Positions 25,124 to 35,022 are shown, counted from the stretch's first letter. The stretch: 64,000 nt of DNA from Sphingomonas nostoxanthinifaciens (GCF_019930585.1 NZ_CP082839.1:2538001-2602000); one strand, 5' to 3'. Program-made: numbers and translations. Notes: generated from the sequence alone by a model not told the origin.

Positions 25124-28100
25124 CGGACTCGAAGACCGCATCGATCTGCGCCTTGCTTCCGTGCAAGGCGGCGAGGCCCGACTTGCGCAGGCTCTTGTTG
25201 GCCTCGGGCACAGCCGCCTGCGCCTGCGTCCACTCACCTTGAAGCCGCGCCAATTGCTCCCCGACGACGCGAACCGCAGCCAGTTGCGCGCTCGTCGGGG
25301 CAGCCGCACCTTCGGTCACCTGCGAATAAAGCTGGTCGAGGTTGCGTTGCGTCGCGACAAGTCCGTCGCGGTCCCCGCTTCCCTTTCCATCCAGAACGGC
25401 CTCGAGCGCCTCGACCAGACGCTCGACCGCCGGGTCGTTGGCAGCCTTCGCCTGCTTGAGCTGAGCCAATTGCGATTGGGCCTCCACCAGCATCGCCGAA
25501 GCACGGGTCAAGGATTCGCTGACGGATAGGCCCAGCTCGAGCTGGTGCTGCAACCCCTCGGCGGGGGTTTTCACGCGCGGATCGGCCAGCAGCGTCAGCG
25601 GCTGATCCAGCGTCTTGCCGTCGGCGATGAGCCGGACGACGTAATCGCCCGGAATTGCCATCGGGCCCTGCGGCAGCCGCGGCGTCGCATGGGGCACTGC
25701 CGAGATCGGGTAACCGCGCCGCGCACTGCCCGCAGGCGCGGTATAGTTCAGATCCCATATCCAGCGATGCATGCCGCTTTTGCCCGACAATGCGTGGCGC
25801 GGGATCATCCAGTATGGCGGGACCAGCCCCTGCTTGATCTCCGCCTCGGTGATCTCTGCCGGATCGTCGCCGCGATAGCGGCGGACCAGCTTGCCGCGGC
25901 CGTCGAGGATTTCGAGCGTGACGGGCCCCTTGATATCCTGCGGCAAATAATAGTCGATGATCGCGCCTGCGGGCGGGTTCTGCCCGTTCGGTTCATCCGG
26001 CGGCATCGGCGTATCGGTCCAGGTACTGCGGGCCACGCGATAGGCCACAGCCGGCTTGAGCAGCGCCGCCTTCCCGGCCGCAGCGACGTCCATCTGGCGC
26101 AGCGGCGAGATGTCGTCGAGAATCCAGATCGACCGGCCATGCGTGCCGACGATCAGATCGTCGTCGTGGATCGCAAGGTCGCGCATCGAGGTGTGGGGCA
26201 GGTTAAGCTGGAGCGAGGCCCAACGGGCGCCGTCGTCGCGCGAAAACCAGACGGCCTTTTCAGTCGCTGCGAACAGCAGTCCCGGTTTTTTCGGATCTTC
26301 GCGCACCGCGTCGACTGCGGCATTGTCGGGGAGGCCGGCGACGATCGAGTCCCACGTCTTCCCGCCGTCGCGCGTGCGGAAGATGTAGGGGCGCTGATCG
26401 TCGACGCGCATCCGGCTGACCGAGATGTAGGCGACATTGCCGTCGAAATGCGACGCGTCGATCTGCGTGACCTTGCTCCACGCCGTCATCGTCGGCGGTG
26501 TGACGTTCGCCCAGTTCTTGCCGCCGTCGCGGCTCGTCCACACCAGCCCGTCGTCCGTGCCGGCCCACAGGATATTGCTGTCGCGCGGCGACACGCCGAG
26601 CGAATAGACCGTGCCGCGCTGGCTCTCCATGCCCGGGCCGTGCATCGCGCCGACGCTGGCGGGGAGGCCCGGTTTCTCGCGGGTGAGATCGGGGCTGATC
26701 GCGTCCCAGTTCGTGCCGCCATCGCGCGTGCGATAGACCTTGCTGGTGGCGTAATAGAGCGCATGCGGATCGGACGGCGCGAACAGGATCGGCTGGGTAC
26801 GATCAACACGGTCGGCCCCCGTGACGATGGGAACGGGGGTGACGTCCTCGACGAGGCCGGTCGACCAGTGAAAGCGCGAGACTTCCGATCGGCCGGCGCC
26901 GTAGATCAGATCGGGATCCAGCGGATCGGGCGCCACCTGGGCATATTCGCTGGCGCCGACCGGATGCCAGTCGCGCACCGTCACCGCGCCATCGTTGCCG
27001 CGGCTCGAGATGCAGACCGATCCGCTATCCTGATAGCCGCCGCAGACGCGATAGGGGAACGTGTTGGTGGTCGCGGTGACGTGGTAAAGCTGGCCGGTGG
27101 CCTGATTGAACCACGTACTCCACGTCCTGCCGTGGTTCAGCGAGATCGTGACGCCCTGATCGACCGCATAGGCGACGATGTCGGGATTGGTCGGGTTGAT
27201 CCAGACGTTCTGATAATCGTCGCCGCCCGGCGCACCGCGTACGGGGCTCCAGCTCTTGCCGCCATCGACCGATTTGATCGCCATGATGCCGGACATGTAG
27301 ACCACGTCCGCATTCGTCGGGTCCGGGCGCATCGTCGGCAGATCGTTGCCGGTGATGCTCGCCAGCGGACGCGGGTCTTCGGTGATGCGGATCCAGGTCT
27401 CGCCGGCATCGTCGGAGCGGTACAGCCCGCTGCCGGGGCCGCCCTTGCCGCCGGTATCCGTGCGCGCCGACACGGTCGCGAAGAGCCGCTTCGGATTGGC
27501 GCTGCTGACGGTGACGATGACCTGCGCGGTGTTCGCGGGCAGGCCGTTCGTCAGCTTGCGCCACGTCGTGCCGCCGTCGGTCGACTTGAACAGTCCGCCA
27601 TTGGGCCCCTGAAAGGCGTTGTGGTCTTCCCACGGGCCATGCCGATCCTGCCAGAGGCTGGCATAGACGGTCTGCGGCTGGGCCGGATCGATCGCGATCG
27701 AATAGGCGCCGGTGTCGTCATCCTTGAACAGGACGCGCTCCCACGTCTTGCCGCCGTCGAGCGAGCGATAGACGCCCCGCTCGGCATTGGCGCCGTAGGG
27801 GTGGCCGAGCACGGCGGCGAAGACGCGGTCGGGATTGGTGGGGTCGATCGCGAGATCGGGGATCTGCTGCCCGTCGCGTAGGCCGAGATGCGTCCAGCTC
27901 TTGCCCGCATCGGTCGATTTGTAGATGCCGTCGCCCACCGACAGATCGGGCCGATGCTGCCCTTCGCCGCTGCCGGCGTAGATGATGTCCGGATTTGACG
28001 GCGCCACCGCGATCGAACCGATGGATTGGGTGGGCTGGTCGTCGAAAACGGAGTGCCAGGTGTGCCCGGCATCGTCGGTCTTCCACACGCCGCCGTTGAC

Positions 28101-28316
28101 CGGGCCGATGTAGAAGACCGCGGGCTGGGTCGGCACCCCCACCAGAGCCCGCGTCCGGCCACCGCGGAACGGCCCGATCATGCGCCACGCCATCTCGCCG
28201 GTGACGACCGCCGCTTCCGGTGGCCCAGCCACACTCGCGGACGACGCCGGTTTTGCCGCGAGACCGGCGGTGCCGGCCAGAGCCGCGGTGGAGAGCAAAA
28301 GTGCCAGAATGCGCAT
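25101..28316 (-). CDS. Giant exported BNR/Asp-box repeat beta-propeller protein
   Basis: 1071 residues with a signal peptide (MRILALLLSTAALAGTAGLA). Around ten Asp-box motifs are visible, including KSTDAGKSW, RSLDGGKTW, KSTDGGTTW, RSDDAGETW, RTRDGGTNW, TSRDGGKNW and RTRDGGKTW. Their blade spacing is as in the protein at 8090-11275, followed by an Ig-like LEILDGRGKLVRRY segment and a helical C-terminus (LSVSESLTRASAMLVEAQSQ). It is therefore a diverged paralogue. The start at 28316 is chosen because the signal peptide begins there; the ribosome-binding site is weak. Role probably in binding or processing extracellular polymers, which is inference from the fold only. Confidence 0.85.
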   Translation of the reverse strand: MRILALLLSTAALAGTAGLAAKPASSASVAGPPEAAVVTGEMAWRMIGPFRGGRTRALVGVPTQPAVFYIGPVNGGVWKTDDAGHTWHSVFDDQPTQSIGSIAVAPSNPDIIYAGSGEGQHRPDLSVGDGIYKSTDAGKSWTHLGLRDGQQIPDLAIDPTNPDRVFAAVLGHPYGANAERGVYRSLDGGKTWERVLFKDDDTGAYSIAIDPAQPQTVYASLWQDRHGPWEDHNAFQGPNGGLFKSTDGGTTWRKLTNGLPANTAQVIVTVSSANPKRLFATVSARTDTGGKGGPGSGLYRSDDAGETWIRITEDPRPLASITGNDLPTMRPDPTNADVVYMSGIMAIKSVDGGKSWSPVRGAPGGDDYQNVWINPTNPDIVAYAVDQGVTISLNHGRTWSTWFNQATGQLYHVTATTNTFPYRVCGGYQDSGSVCISSRGNDGAVTVRDWHPVGASEYAQVAPDPLDPDLIYGAGRSEVSRFHWSTGLVEDVTPVPIVTGADRVDRTQPILFAPSDPHALYYATSKVYRTRDGGTNWDAISPDLTREKPGLPASVGAMHGPGMESQRGTVYSLGVSPRDSNILWAGTDDGLVWTSRDGGKNWANVTPPTMTAWSKVTQIDASHFDGNVAYISVSRMRVDDQRPYIFRTRDGGKTWDSIVAGLPDNAAVDAVREDPKKPGLLFAATEKAVWFSRDDGARWASLQLNLPHTSMRDLAIHDDDLIVGTHGRSIWILDDISPLRQMDVAAAGKAALLKPAVAYRVARSTWTDTPMPPDEPNGQNPPAGAIIDYYLPQDIKGPVTLEILDGRGKLVRRYRGDDPAEITEAEIKQGLVPPYWMIPRHALSGKSGMHRWIWDLNYTAPAGSARRGYPISAVPHATPRLPQGPMAIPGDYVVRLIADGKTLDQPLTLLADPRVKTPAEGLQHQLELGLSVSESLTRASAMLVEAQSQLAQLKQAKAANDPAVERLVEALEAVLDGKGSGDRDGLVATQRNLDQLYSQVTEGAAAPTSAQLAAVRVVGEQLARLQGEWTQAQAAVPEANKSLRKSGLAALHGSKAQIDAVFESDDDQDDD

Positions 28317-28567
28317 AGCGTTAGTCCAGAGCTGGAACCCGGCTGCCGCGCGTCGTGCTACGCCGCGCGGACCGGGCCGGAGGTTGATCGGCACCCATGG
28401 GCATGAAGTCCGGCGACGAGCCTAGACGCTACGACGACGATGACCAGTCCGAAGATTTCGAACCGATCGCCGGTTTCGGTGGCGGACATCGACGCTTCGC
28501 AACGGCGAGCGCGCCTACGACCATGTCTTGGAGAGCATGCGCGTGTATCTGCCGGTATCGCGGCCCT

Positions 28568-28732
28568 TCATTTGAAGCCGCCGATCTGCCGCCGGGCTTC
28601 GGTGAGCGCCAGAACCGCGGGCCAGTCGCACCTCGCGGTTGCGATGCTGATGTCGTCCGCGATGCGCGCCAAGGCCCGATCGCCAAATTGGCGTACATAC
28701 CGCTCGGCAAGATCACGGATCTGATCCGACAT
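28568..28732 (-). CDS. Small protein of unknown function (54 residues)
   Basis: Begins MSDQIRDLAERYVRQFGDRA and ends EARRQIGGFK. It is a charged, all-helical sequence with no signal peptide. The ATG at 28730-28732 is preceded by a perfect GGAGG seven bases upstream, and codon positions look coding (GC-rich third positions). Short proteins with the pattern I-x-x-L-A-E-R-Y followed by A-x-x-A-x-x-A-D-D are widespread in sphingomonads and rhizobia as uncharacterised ORFs, as far as I recall. It lies alone between the BNR gene and the EamA transporter. Gaps on either side (28317-28567 and 28733-28894) hold nothing else I can support. Confidence 0.65.
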   Translation of the reverse strand: MSDQIRDLAERYVRQFGDRALARIADDISIATARCDWPAVLALTEARRQIGGFK

Positions 28733-28894
28733 CTGCGTGCCTCCACGCGGCTACGTACGACGCCGTCAGCAGTTCGGATTTCCAATCCGGACCAGTTTTG
28801 CGATCCGCCGGATGACCTTGCCCGGCCCGCTCGCGAACCTCGTCCGCCGCCGTACGGAGGAGGAGCCGTCCCGCCGAGCACCGCCCCGCTCGCT

Positions 28895-29794
28895 TCACCA
28901 CAAGGATGTCATGACGATCCCGATAATCACCGCCAGGCCGGCCACGATCTGCTTGATGTGGAGCGTTTCGCGGAACAGCCGGTGACCGGCGATTGCGGCA
29001 ATCGGCGCCTCGATCACACCCAGCGCGCGGACCGGGGCGGCCGGCGAAAGCGCCAATGCGACGAACCAGCCTGTCGAGGCGCAAGCTCCGCATGCTCCCG
29101 CCCCGAGCGAATTGCGCCAGTTGCGCAATACCGCCTTCACCGCGGCGGGGCTCACGAGCAGCAGGACCAACGTGAGGACCACCGCCTGCATGGCCTGCAC
29201 GATCGAGACGCTCATGATCGCCGCGAACACCGGATGATCGGGCTCCATCGCGAGCGCCGCATGGCGGAAGGCATTGAGCGAGAAACCGAAGAACAGTCCG
29301 GACAACAGGCCGAACAATGCGCCCGACACGGCATGCCGCGTTGACGCCAGTTTCGACGGCCAGGTGAGCAGCGCGAGACCGACGGTCGTCACGGCGACGC
29401 CGATCCACGCAATGCCGCTCAGCCGGTCGTCATAGACCACGGCCCCGATGAGTGCCGCGAGCGGCAGCGAACTCTGCTGCAGGGCGGTGCCGACGGCGAA
29501 GCCGGCTCGCTGCATGGCGGCCAGCAACGCCGCGGTGGCAAGCACCTGCGACACAGCGCCCGCCACCGCCGAAAGCCAGAACGGCTCGCCGAAACTTGGG
29601 TGGGCCATCGGCACCGCGAGAAAAGCCAAGACCGTGAACAGGACCGAAAAGGGGAGCCCGAACAGGAACCGGACGAGCGTCGCGCCCCAAGGCCCGGCCG
29701 TACCCATGACACCGCGCTGAAGCGCGTTGCGCCCCACCTGGAAAATCGACGCCGCGACGGTTGCGGGAATCCAGAGAAATGAGAAGCTGAGCAT
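28895..29794 (-). CDS. EamA/DMT-superfamily inner-membrane transporter
   Basis: 299 residues with about ten hydrophobic segments, in two EamA repeats. A loop of charged residues (TWPSKLASTRHA) separates the halves, and the C-terminal segment AAPVRALGVIEAPIAAIAGH is the typical conserved end of repeat two. Such proteins export amino acids, nucleosides or drugs; the substrate is unknown. Start at 29794 (MLSFSFLWIPAT) is chosen because it begins the first transmembrane helix and has GAGG upstream; an extension to 29920 is arginine-rich and unlikely. Monocistronic, 153 bp from LysR on the same strand. Confidence 0.85.
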   Translation of the reverse strand: MLSFSFLWIPATVAASIFQVGRNALQRGVMGTAGPWGATLVRFLFGLPFSVLFTVLAFLAVPMAHPSFGEPFWLSAVAGAVSQVLATAALLAAMQRAGFAVGTALQQSSLPLAALIGAVVYDDRLSGIAWIGVAVTTVGLALLTWPSKLASTRHAVSGALFGLLSGLFFGFSLNAFRHAALAMEPDHPVFAAIMSVSIVQAMQAVVLTLVLLLVSPAAVKAVLRNWRNSLGAGACGACASTGWFVALALSPAAPVRALGVIEAPIAAIAGHRLFRETLHIKQIVAGLAVIIGIVMTSLW

Positions 29795-29947
29795 CGTCCT
29801 CGCCGGCCGGTGCTGCCGGACCATCCAATCTGCGCCATCGCCCATGCGTCTTTCCGCCGGCGCCGTCCATCGCAGCGATCCGATCGCCGACGAGCCGATG
29901 CTGCGAACTCCAAGGCGCATGTGAGCGCCGCCGTCAAATCGATCGGG

Positions 29948-30853
29948 TCATCTCAGCCGCGCGGCAAGAAAATCGACGAACACGCGTGTCCGCGCCGGAA
30001 CGCTGGCGCCGCCGACGAACACGGCGTGGATGAGTTCGACATCGCCGGGATTATAGTCTTCCAGGATCGGCACGAGGTGGCCACGCGCAATCTCGTCGGC
30101 GACGCTGAACGCCCCGACACGGGCGATGCCGACGCCGGCCGCCGCCAGCTGACCCAGCGTCTCGCCATTATTGGCCTCGATGTTCCCTTTCACCGACAGG
30201 ACGAAGCCCCGCCCATGGCGTCGGAACGGCCAGATCGGCTCGCTTCGACGGAAGTTGAAGTTCAGGCAATTGTGCGCGTGCAGATCTTCGGGCTCGCGCG
30301 GCGTGCCCCGGCGCGCCAGATAATCCGGCGATGCGGCGATGACGCGGCGCGTCTCGCCGAGCTTGCGCGCGGTGAGCATGCTGTCGGCCAGCGGCCCGAA
30401 GCGGATCGCGACATCGGCCTGCCCCGCCGCGACGTCCACCAGCGTGTCGGTCAACGCGATATCGATCAGGATATGCGGATAGAGCGCCGCGAACTCGCCC
30501 AGCAACGGCACCACGCACAGCCGGCCGTGCGAGAGCGCGGCGCTGACCCGCAGCCGCCCGCGCGGCGCGCCCTGATCGGCGATCCGCTGCTCGGCCTCGT
30601 CCAGATCGGCGAGGATCCGCCGCGCCGACTGGAGATAGGTCTGCCCCTCCGCGGTGAGCGATAGCGCGCGGGTCGATCGCAACAACAGGCGGACGCCCAA
30701 TCGCGCCTCGATCCGGTCGACCGCACGCGCGACGGCCGAAGGGCTGAGATCGAGGACGCGCCCCGCCGCCGAGAAACTGCCCTGCTCCACGATCGCGGCA
30801 AACAAGGCAAGCGATCGGGCGCGATCGGCGCCCCCGGTCAGCTTTGCGCTCAT
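29948..30853 (-). CDS. LysR-family transcriptional regulator
   Basis: 301 residues. HTH at about 12-70 (SLALFAAIVEQGSFSAAGRV then SPSAVARAVDRIEARLGVRL), then a LysR substrate domain from about 95 with the final PARTRVFVDFLAARL. It is of the CrgA/DsdC-like short-arm group. AAGGA lies eight bases before the ATG. It is divergent from an aldo/keto reductase and MFS transporter with 86 bp between them, so it likely controls that pair. The small gap has T-N11-A candidates, but none stands out as a LysR box. Confidence 0.9.
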   Translation of the reverse strand: MSAKLTGGADRARSLALFAAIVEQGSFSAAGRVLDLSPSAVARAVDRIEARLGVRLLLRSTRALSLTAEGQTYLQSARRILADLDEAEQRIADQGAPRGRLRVSAALSHGRLCVVPLLGEFAALYPHILIDIALTDTLVDVAAGQADVAIRFGPLADSMLTARKLGETRRVIAASPDYLARRGTPREPEDLHAHNCLNFNFRRSEPIWPFRRHGRGFVLSVKGNIEANNGETLGQLAAAGVGIARVGAFSVADEIARGHLVPILEDYNPGDVELIHAVFVGGASVPARTRVFVDFLAARLR

Positions 30854-30939
30854 TGCAAAGATCCTTCGCGTTCCGACGGGCTACTGCGGGCTGACTGCCC
30901 ACGTCATTTATGCTCCGACGTAGCAGCGATGGGTGACGC

Positions 30940-31974
30940 ATGGAATATCGGCAATTGGGGCAATCGGGCTTGCGCGTGCCGGCGCTGAGCTTCGGCACGG
31001 GGACGTTCGGCGGCAAGGGGCCGCTGTTCAGCGCATGGGGCACGAGCGACGCGCAGGAGGCTCGCCGGCTGCTGGACATCTGCATCGAGGCCGGCGTCAC
31101 GCTGTTCGACACGGCCGACGTCTATTCGGCCGGTGCATCGGAAGAGATTCTCGGGCAGGCCATCCAAGGCCGTCGCGACGCGGTGCTGATCTCGACCAAG
31201 ACCGGACTGCCGACGGGCGACGGGCCGCAGGACTGGGGTGCCTCGCGCAGCCGCCTGATCCGCGCAGTCGAGGACGCGCTCGGCCGGCTCGGCACCGACC
31301 ATATCGACCTGCTCCAGCTCCACGCCTTTGACGCCTCCACCCCAACCGAGGAGGTGATGGGCACGCTCGATCTGCTGACCCGCGCGGGCAAGATCCGCTA
31401 CGCCGGCGTTTCCAACTACCCCGGCTGGCAGGCGATGAAGGCGCAAGCCATCGCCGATCGCCACGGCTGGCCGCGCCTCGTCGCCCATCAGGTCTATTAT
31501 TCGCTGATCGGCCGCGCCTATGAAGCGGATCTGATGCCGCTGGCTGCGGATCAGGGCATCGGCGCGCTGGTCTGGAGCCCGCTCGGCTGGGGCCGCCTGA
31601 CCGGCAAGATCGGCCGCGATCGCCCGCTTCCGACGGGCAGCCGGCTTCACGAAACCGAGCAGTTCGCGCCGCCGGTCGAGACCGAACTGCTCTATCGCGT
31701 GATCGACGAACTTGAGGCGATCGCGGCGGAGACCGGCAAGACCGTGCCCCAGATCGCGATCAACTGGCTGCTGCGCCGCCCGACCGTATCTTCGGTCATC
31801 ATCGGAGCGCGCAACGAGGAGCAGCTGCGCCAGAATCTCGGCGCGGTCGGCTGGGCGCTGACGCCCGAGCAGATCGCCCGGCTGGACGCGGCGAGCGACG
31901 TGCTACCGCCCTACCCGCACACACCCTATCGCCAGCAGGAGGGCTTTGCCCGCCTGAACCCCGCCCTCGTCTGA
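30940..31974 (+). CDS. Aldo/keto reductase
   Basis: 344 residues, cytosolic. Tetrad: D57, Y62 (LFDTADVYSAG), K87 (LISTKTG) and H128 (DLLQLHAF). The C-terminal SSVIIGARNEEQLRQNLGAV is the NADPH-phosphate loop. This is the YajO/Tas-like branch and is not closely similar to the reductase at 614-1609. It is followed after 10 bp by an MFS exporter, so the two form an operon opposite a LysR regulator. A detoxification module is a reasonable inference: a reductase plus an exporter under LysR control. Confidence 0.92.
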   Translation: MEYRQLGQSGLRVPALSFGTGTFGGKGPLFSAWGTSDAQEARRLLDICIEAGVTLFDTADVYSAGASEEILGQAIQGRRDAVLISTKTGLPTGDGPQDWGASRSRLIRAVEDALGRLGTDHIDLLQLHAFDASTPTEEVMGTLDLLTRAGKIRYAGVSNYPGWQAMKAQAIADRHGWPRLVAHQVYYSLIGRAYEADLMPLAADQGIGALVWSPLGWGRLTGKIGRDRPLPTGSRLHETEQFAPPVETELLYRVIDELEAIAAETGKTVPQIAINWLLRRPTVSSVIIGARNEEQLRQNLGAVGWALTPEQIARLDAASDVLPPYPHTPYRQQEGFARLNPALV

Positions 31975-31984
31975 GGATATCGCC

Positions 31985-33178
31985 ATGAAGCTCAATCCGG
32001 GCCTGATCGCCCTGTCGATCGGCGCGTTCGGCATCGGCGTCACCGAGTTCGCGCCGATGGGGCTGTTGCCGGTGATCGCGCGCGATCTGCAGGTGTCGAT
32101 CCCAACCGCCGGCCTGCTCATCAGCGCCTATGCGCTGGGCGTGATGCTCGGCGCGCCGCTGATGACGCTGACGACGGGGCGGATGCCGCGCCGAACCTTG
32201 CTGATCCTGCTGGCCGGGATCTTCACCGTCGGCAATCTGCTGGCGGCGGTGTCGCATGGCTACGGCCTGCTGCTCGCCGCCCGCGTGCTGACCTCCTTCA
32301 ACCATGGCGCCTTCTTCGGCGTCGGTTCGATCGTCGCCGCCAGCCTCGTCCCGCCCGATCGCAAGGCCGGCGCGGTGGCAGCGATGTTCATGGGGCTGAC
32401 GATCGCGAACGTGGTCGGCGTCCCGCTCGCCACATGGGCGGGCGAGCATCTCGGCTGGCGCGCCGCCTTCTGGGGGATATCCGGGCTTGGCCTGCTGACC
32501 ATGGCCGCGCTGCGCGCCACGCTTCCCCCGTTGCCCGCCCCCGCCGGCGGCGATGCGATGGCCGAGCTGCGCGTGCTGGCGCGCGGCAAGGTGCTGGGGG
32601 CGCTGGCGCTCACCGTCGTCGGATCGAGCGCGATGTTCACCGTCTTCACCTATATCGCGCCGATCCTGCGCGAGGCGACGCACGCCTCGCTCGGCTTCAT
32701 CACCGCGATGCTCGTCCTCTATGGCGTCGGCCTGACCATCGGCAATTGGCTCGGCGGGCGTTTCGCCGATCGCTCGGTCGATCGCACGCTGATCGTCACG
32801 CTGGGTTCGCTCTCGGCCATCCTGATCCTGTTCGGCCTGTTGATGGGCCATCCCGCGCCGGTCGCCATATTGGTGTTCCTGTGGGGCATCGCCAGCTTCG
32901 CGCTGGTCCCGCCGCTCCAGGTGCGCGTGATGACCGCGGCCGCCGACGCGCCCAACCTCGCATCGGCCGTCAACATCGGCGCGTTCAACCTCGGCAATGC
33001 CATCGGCGCGGCGCTGGGCGGCGGGGTGATCGCCTCCGGCCTCGGCTATCCGGCGGTAGCGCTTGCGGGCGCCGCCTGCTCGGTGATCGGGCTCGTGGCG
33101 GTGCTTATCGTAGCGCGCCGGTCACCCTCATCGGCTGCGCCGTCCGCGTGCGTCGCGACGGCGCACGGCACGATATGA
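31985..33178 (+). CDS. MFS (DHA1, AraJ-like) inner-membrane transporter
   Basis: 397 residues with twelve predicted transmembrane helices. The motif-A equivalent GRMPRRTLL lies after helix two, and the conserved FNHGAFFGVGSIVAASLV helix is typical of the AraJ/YdhP proton-antiport group exporting sugars or drugs. GAGGA precedes the ATG. It lies 10 bp after the aldo/keto reductase and converges on the GH13 gene with only 8 bp between stops. The final 25 residues (RRSPSSAAPSACVATAHGTI) are an unusual polar tail. Substrate unknown. Confidence 0.9.
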   Translation: MKLNPGLIALSIGAFGIGVTEFAPMGLLPVIARDLQVSIPTAGLLISAYALGVMLGAPLMTLTTGRMPRRTLLILLAGIFTVGNLLAAVSHGYGLLLAARVLTSFNHGAFFGVGSIVAASLVPPDRKAGAVAAMFMGLTIANVVGVPLATWAGEHLGWRAAFWGISGLGLLTMAALRATLPPLPAPAGGDAMAELRVLARGKVLGALALTVVGSSAMFTVFTYIAPILREATHASLGFITAMLVLYGVGLTIGNWLGGRFADRSVDRTLIVTLGSLSAILILFGLLMGHPAPVAILVFLWGIASFALVPPLQVRVMTAAADAPNLASAVNIGAFNLGNAIGAALGGGVIASGLGYPAVALAGAACSVIGLVAVLIVARRSPSSAAPSACVATAHGTI

Positions 33179-33186
33179 AACTTCGA

Positions 33187-34968
33187 TCACATAACCTTAC
33201 CAACCCATATGTCGTAGGGCGATAGCACGACCGCCTTCGCCGAGACGGATGCGCCGCCGGTTTGTGCAAGCGTATGCACTGCCTGTCCCGGTCGTTTCGC
33301 CGGATCATAGTCTGCCGGATCGATCGTCCGTGACGTGCCGCTCATGTTTATCGCGACGAGGACCGTGGCGCCCGTCTGCGGGTCGCGGCGCTTCCATGCG
33401 AGGATGTCGGGGTCCGTTCCGACGAGCTGCATCGTGCCACGCGACAGGGCCGGCTCGCTCCGGCGAAGCGCGATCAGCGTATGGTGCCAGTTGAGCAGCG
33501 AGGCCGGATCGGCCCGCTCGGTCGCCACGTTGATGGTGACGTGATCGGGGCTCACCGGCAGCCATGTCTGCGTGCTGGTCGAGAAGCCCGCCTGCGCGCC
33601 GGCGGTCCACTGCATCGGCGTGCGCTCGCCGTCGCGGCCTTTCTCGCGCGGCCAGCCGGAGATGCCGATCGGATCGCGTACATCCTCGCGCCGGGTCGGC
33701 GTCGCCGTCCGCATGCCGATCGGTGCGCCATAATATGTCAGCGCGGTCGCGCGCGACAGCAGCAGGATTGCGGCGATGCCCTTGGCGATCGCACGATCGT
33801 GCACGCCGTCGGCGAAGCGATCGATCGAGCGCACCTGATCGTGATTGTCGAACACCAGCAGCGGCATCGCGCCGTGCAGGTCGGTCTGCGCCGCACGCAG
33901 CAGCGGCCGGAAATAGTCGGCACGGTAGGCGGCGCCGGCCCCGAAGCCGACAAGCATGTCCATCGGCAAATGCAGCTCGTCCTGCGCCGCGCCCCCATAC
34001 CATTTGTCGAGCGCGGCCGTGTCGGGCAGATAGGTCTCGCCGACCAGCACGCGGTTGCCCGGATAGCCGTCGACCATCGCCCGCATGCGCTTGATGACGC
34101 CGTGCACCTCGTCCAGATTCTCGGTGTAGATGTGGCGCAAATTGGGCGCGCCGAACGGATCGATGCCGCCGCTCTCCGGCTCGTTGCGCAGGCCCGGATC
34201 CTCGAACAGCGTCGGGATCGCGTCGAGCCGGAAGCCGGCGACGCCGCGATCGAGCCAGAAGCGCATCACGTCGAACATCGCCCGCTCGACCGCCGGGTTG
34301 CGCCAGTTCAGGTCGGGCTGCTGGACGTAGAATTTGTGGTAATAGAATTGCCTGCGTGCCGGCACCCACGTCCAGGCCGATCCACCGAACAGCGACGTCC
34401 AATTGTTGGGCGGCACGCGGCCGTCATGGACATTGGCCTTCTGGACCGATAACAGACCCGGCGCGGTGGCGGCCAGCCCATCGTTCCAGACATACCAGTC
34501 GGCCTTCGGATTGGTCCGCGACGTCGCCGATTCCTTGAACCAGGCATGCTGGTCGGACGTGTGGTTGAGCACCATGTCCATCAGGACGCGGATACCCCGG
34601 CTCGACGCCGCCGACTGCAAGGCCGCGAAATCGGCCATCATTCCATATTGCGGATCGATCGCCTCGTAATCGCTGATGTCGTAGCCGAAATCGATCTGGG
34701 GCGAGGGATAGCTGGGCGTCAGCCAGATCGCATCGACTCCGAGCCATTTGAGGTCGTCGAGATGCTGGGTGATGCCGGGCAGATCGCCGACGCCGTCGCC
34801 GTTGCTGTCGCCGAAGCTGCGCGGGTAGATTTCATAGAGAAAGGCGCCCGACCACCACGGCGCGGCCGCCTGCGACGCGGGTCTGGCGGGCGCCGCCCCC
34901 TGCCCCTGCGCAGTCACGGCGCAGGCCATCGCCGCGGTGATCGACAGCCTTCGTTTCCACGCGAGCAT
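33187..34968 (-). CDS. Exported GH13 alpha-amylase-family glucosidase
   Basis: 593 residues with a signal peptide (LSITAAMACAVTAQGQGAAP). The GH13 regions are complete: VLNHTSDQH, nucleophile D249 in FRLDAIPT, acid/base E311 in VLVGETYLP, and D377 in DNHDQVRS. The early IYPRSFGDSNGDGVGDLPGI marks the oligo-1,6-glucosidase/alpha-glucosidase group rather than endo-amylases. Likely it cleaves terminal glucose from malto- or sucrose-type oligosaccharides in the periplasm. The start has GGGGAGG directly upstream; a much longer open frame beyond it is spurious. The divergent LacI gene starts 135 bp away, with a perfect palindromic operator over the predicted -35 box. Confidence 0.9.
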   Translation of the reverse strand: MLAWKRRLSITAAMACAVTAQGQGAAPARPASQAAAPWWSGAFLYEIYPRSFGDSNGDGVGDLPGITQHLDDLKWLGVDAIWLTPSYPSPQIDFGYDISDYEAIDPQYGMMADFAALQSAASSRGIRVLMDMVLNHTSDQHAWFKESATSRTNPKADWYVWNDGLAATAPGLLSVQKANVHDGRVPPNNWTSLFGGSAWTWVPARRQFYYHKFYVQQPDLNWRNPAVERAMFDVMRFWLDRGVAGFRLDAIPTLFEDPGLRNEPESGGIDPFGAPNLRHIYTENLDEVHGVIKRMRAMVDGYPGNRVLVGETYLPDTAALDKWYGGAAQDELHLPMDMLVGFGAGAAYRADYFRPLLRAAQTDLHGAMPLLVFDNHDQVRSIDRFADGVHDRAIAKGIAAILLLSRATALTYYGAPIGMRTATPTRREDVRDPIGISGWPREKGRDGERTPMQWTAGAQAGFSTSTQTWLPVSPDHVTINVATERADPASLLNWHHTLIALRRSEPALSRGTMQLVGTDPDILAWKRRDPQTGATVLVAINMSGTSRTIDPADYDPAKRPGQAVHTLAQTGGASVSAKAVVLSPYDIWVGKVM

Positions 34969-35022
34969 AATGCCTCCCCGGCTCATGAATGCGCGGGATC
35001 GGGCCCGGCGCTTGATGGCAAT

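Noticed and set aside
25545..27881. A 778-codon plus-strand open frame over the second BNR gene
   Set aside because: Same type of antisense shadow in GC-rich DNA; no ribosome-binding site and no recognisable domain.
28444..28572. Plus-strand frame ending in AYDHVLESMRVYLPVSRPFI
   Set aside because: It looks protein-like at the end but has no start codon after the preceding stop and overlaps the small gene's end. Probably chance or a relic.
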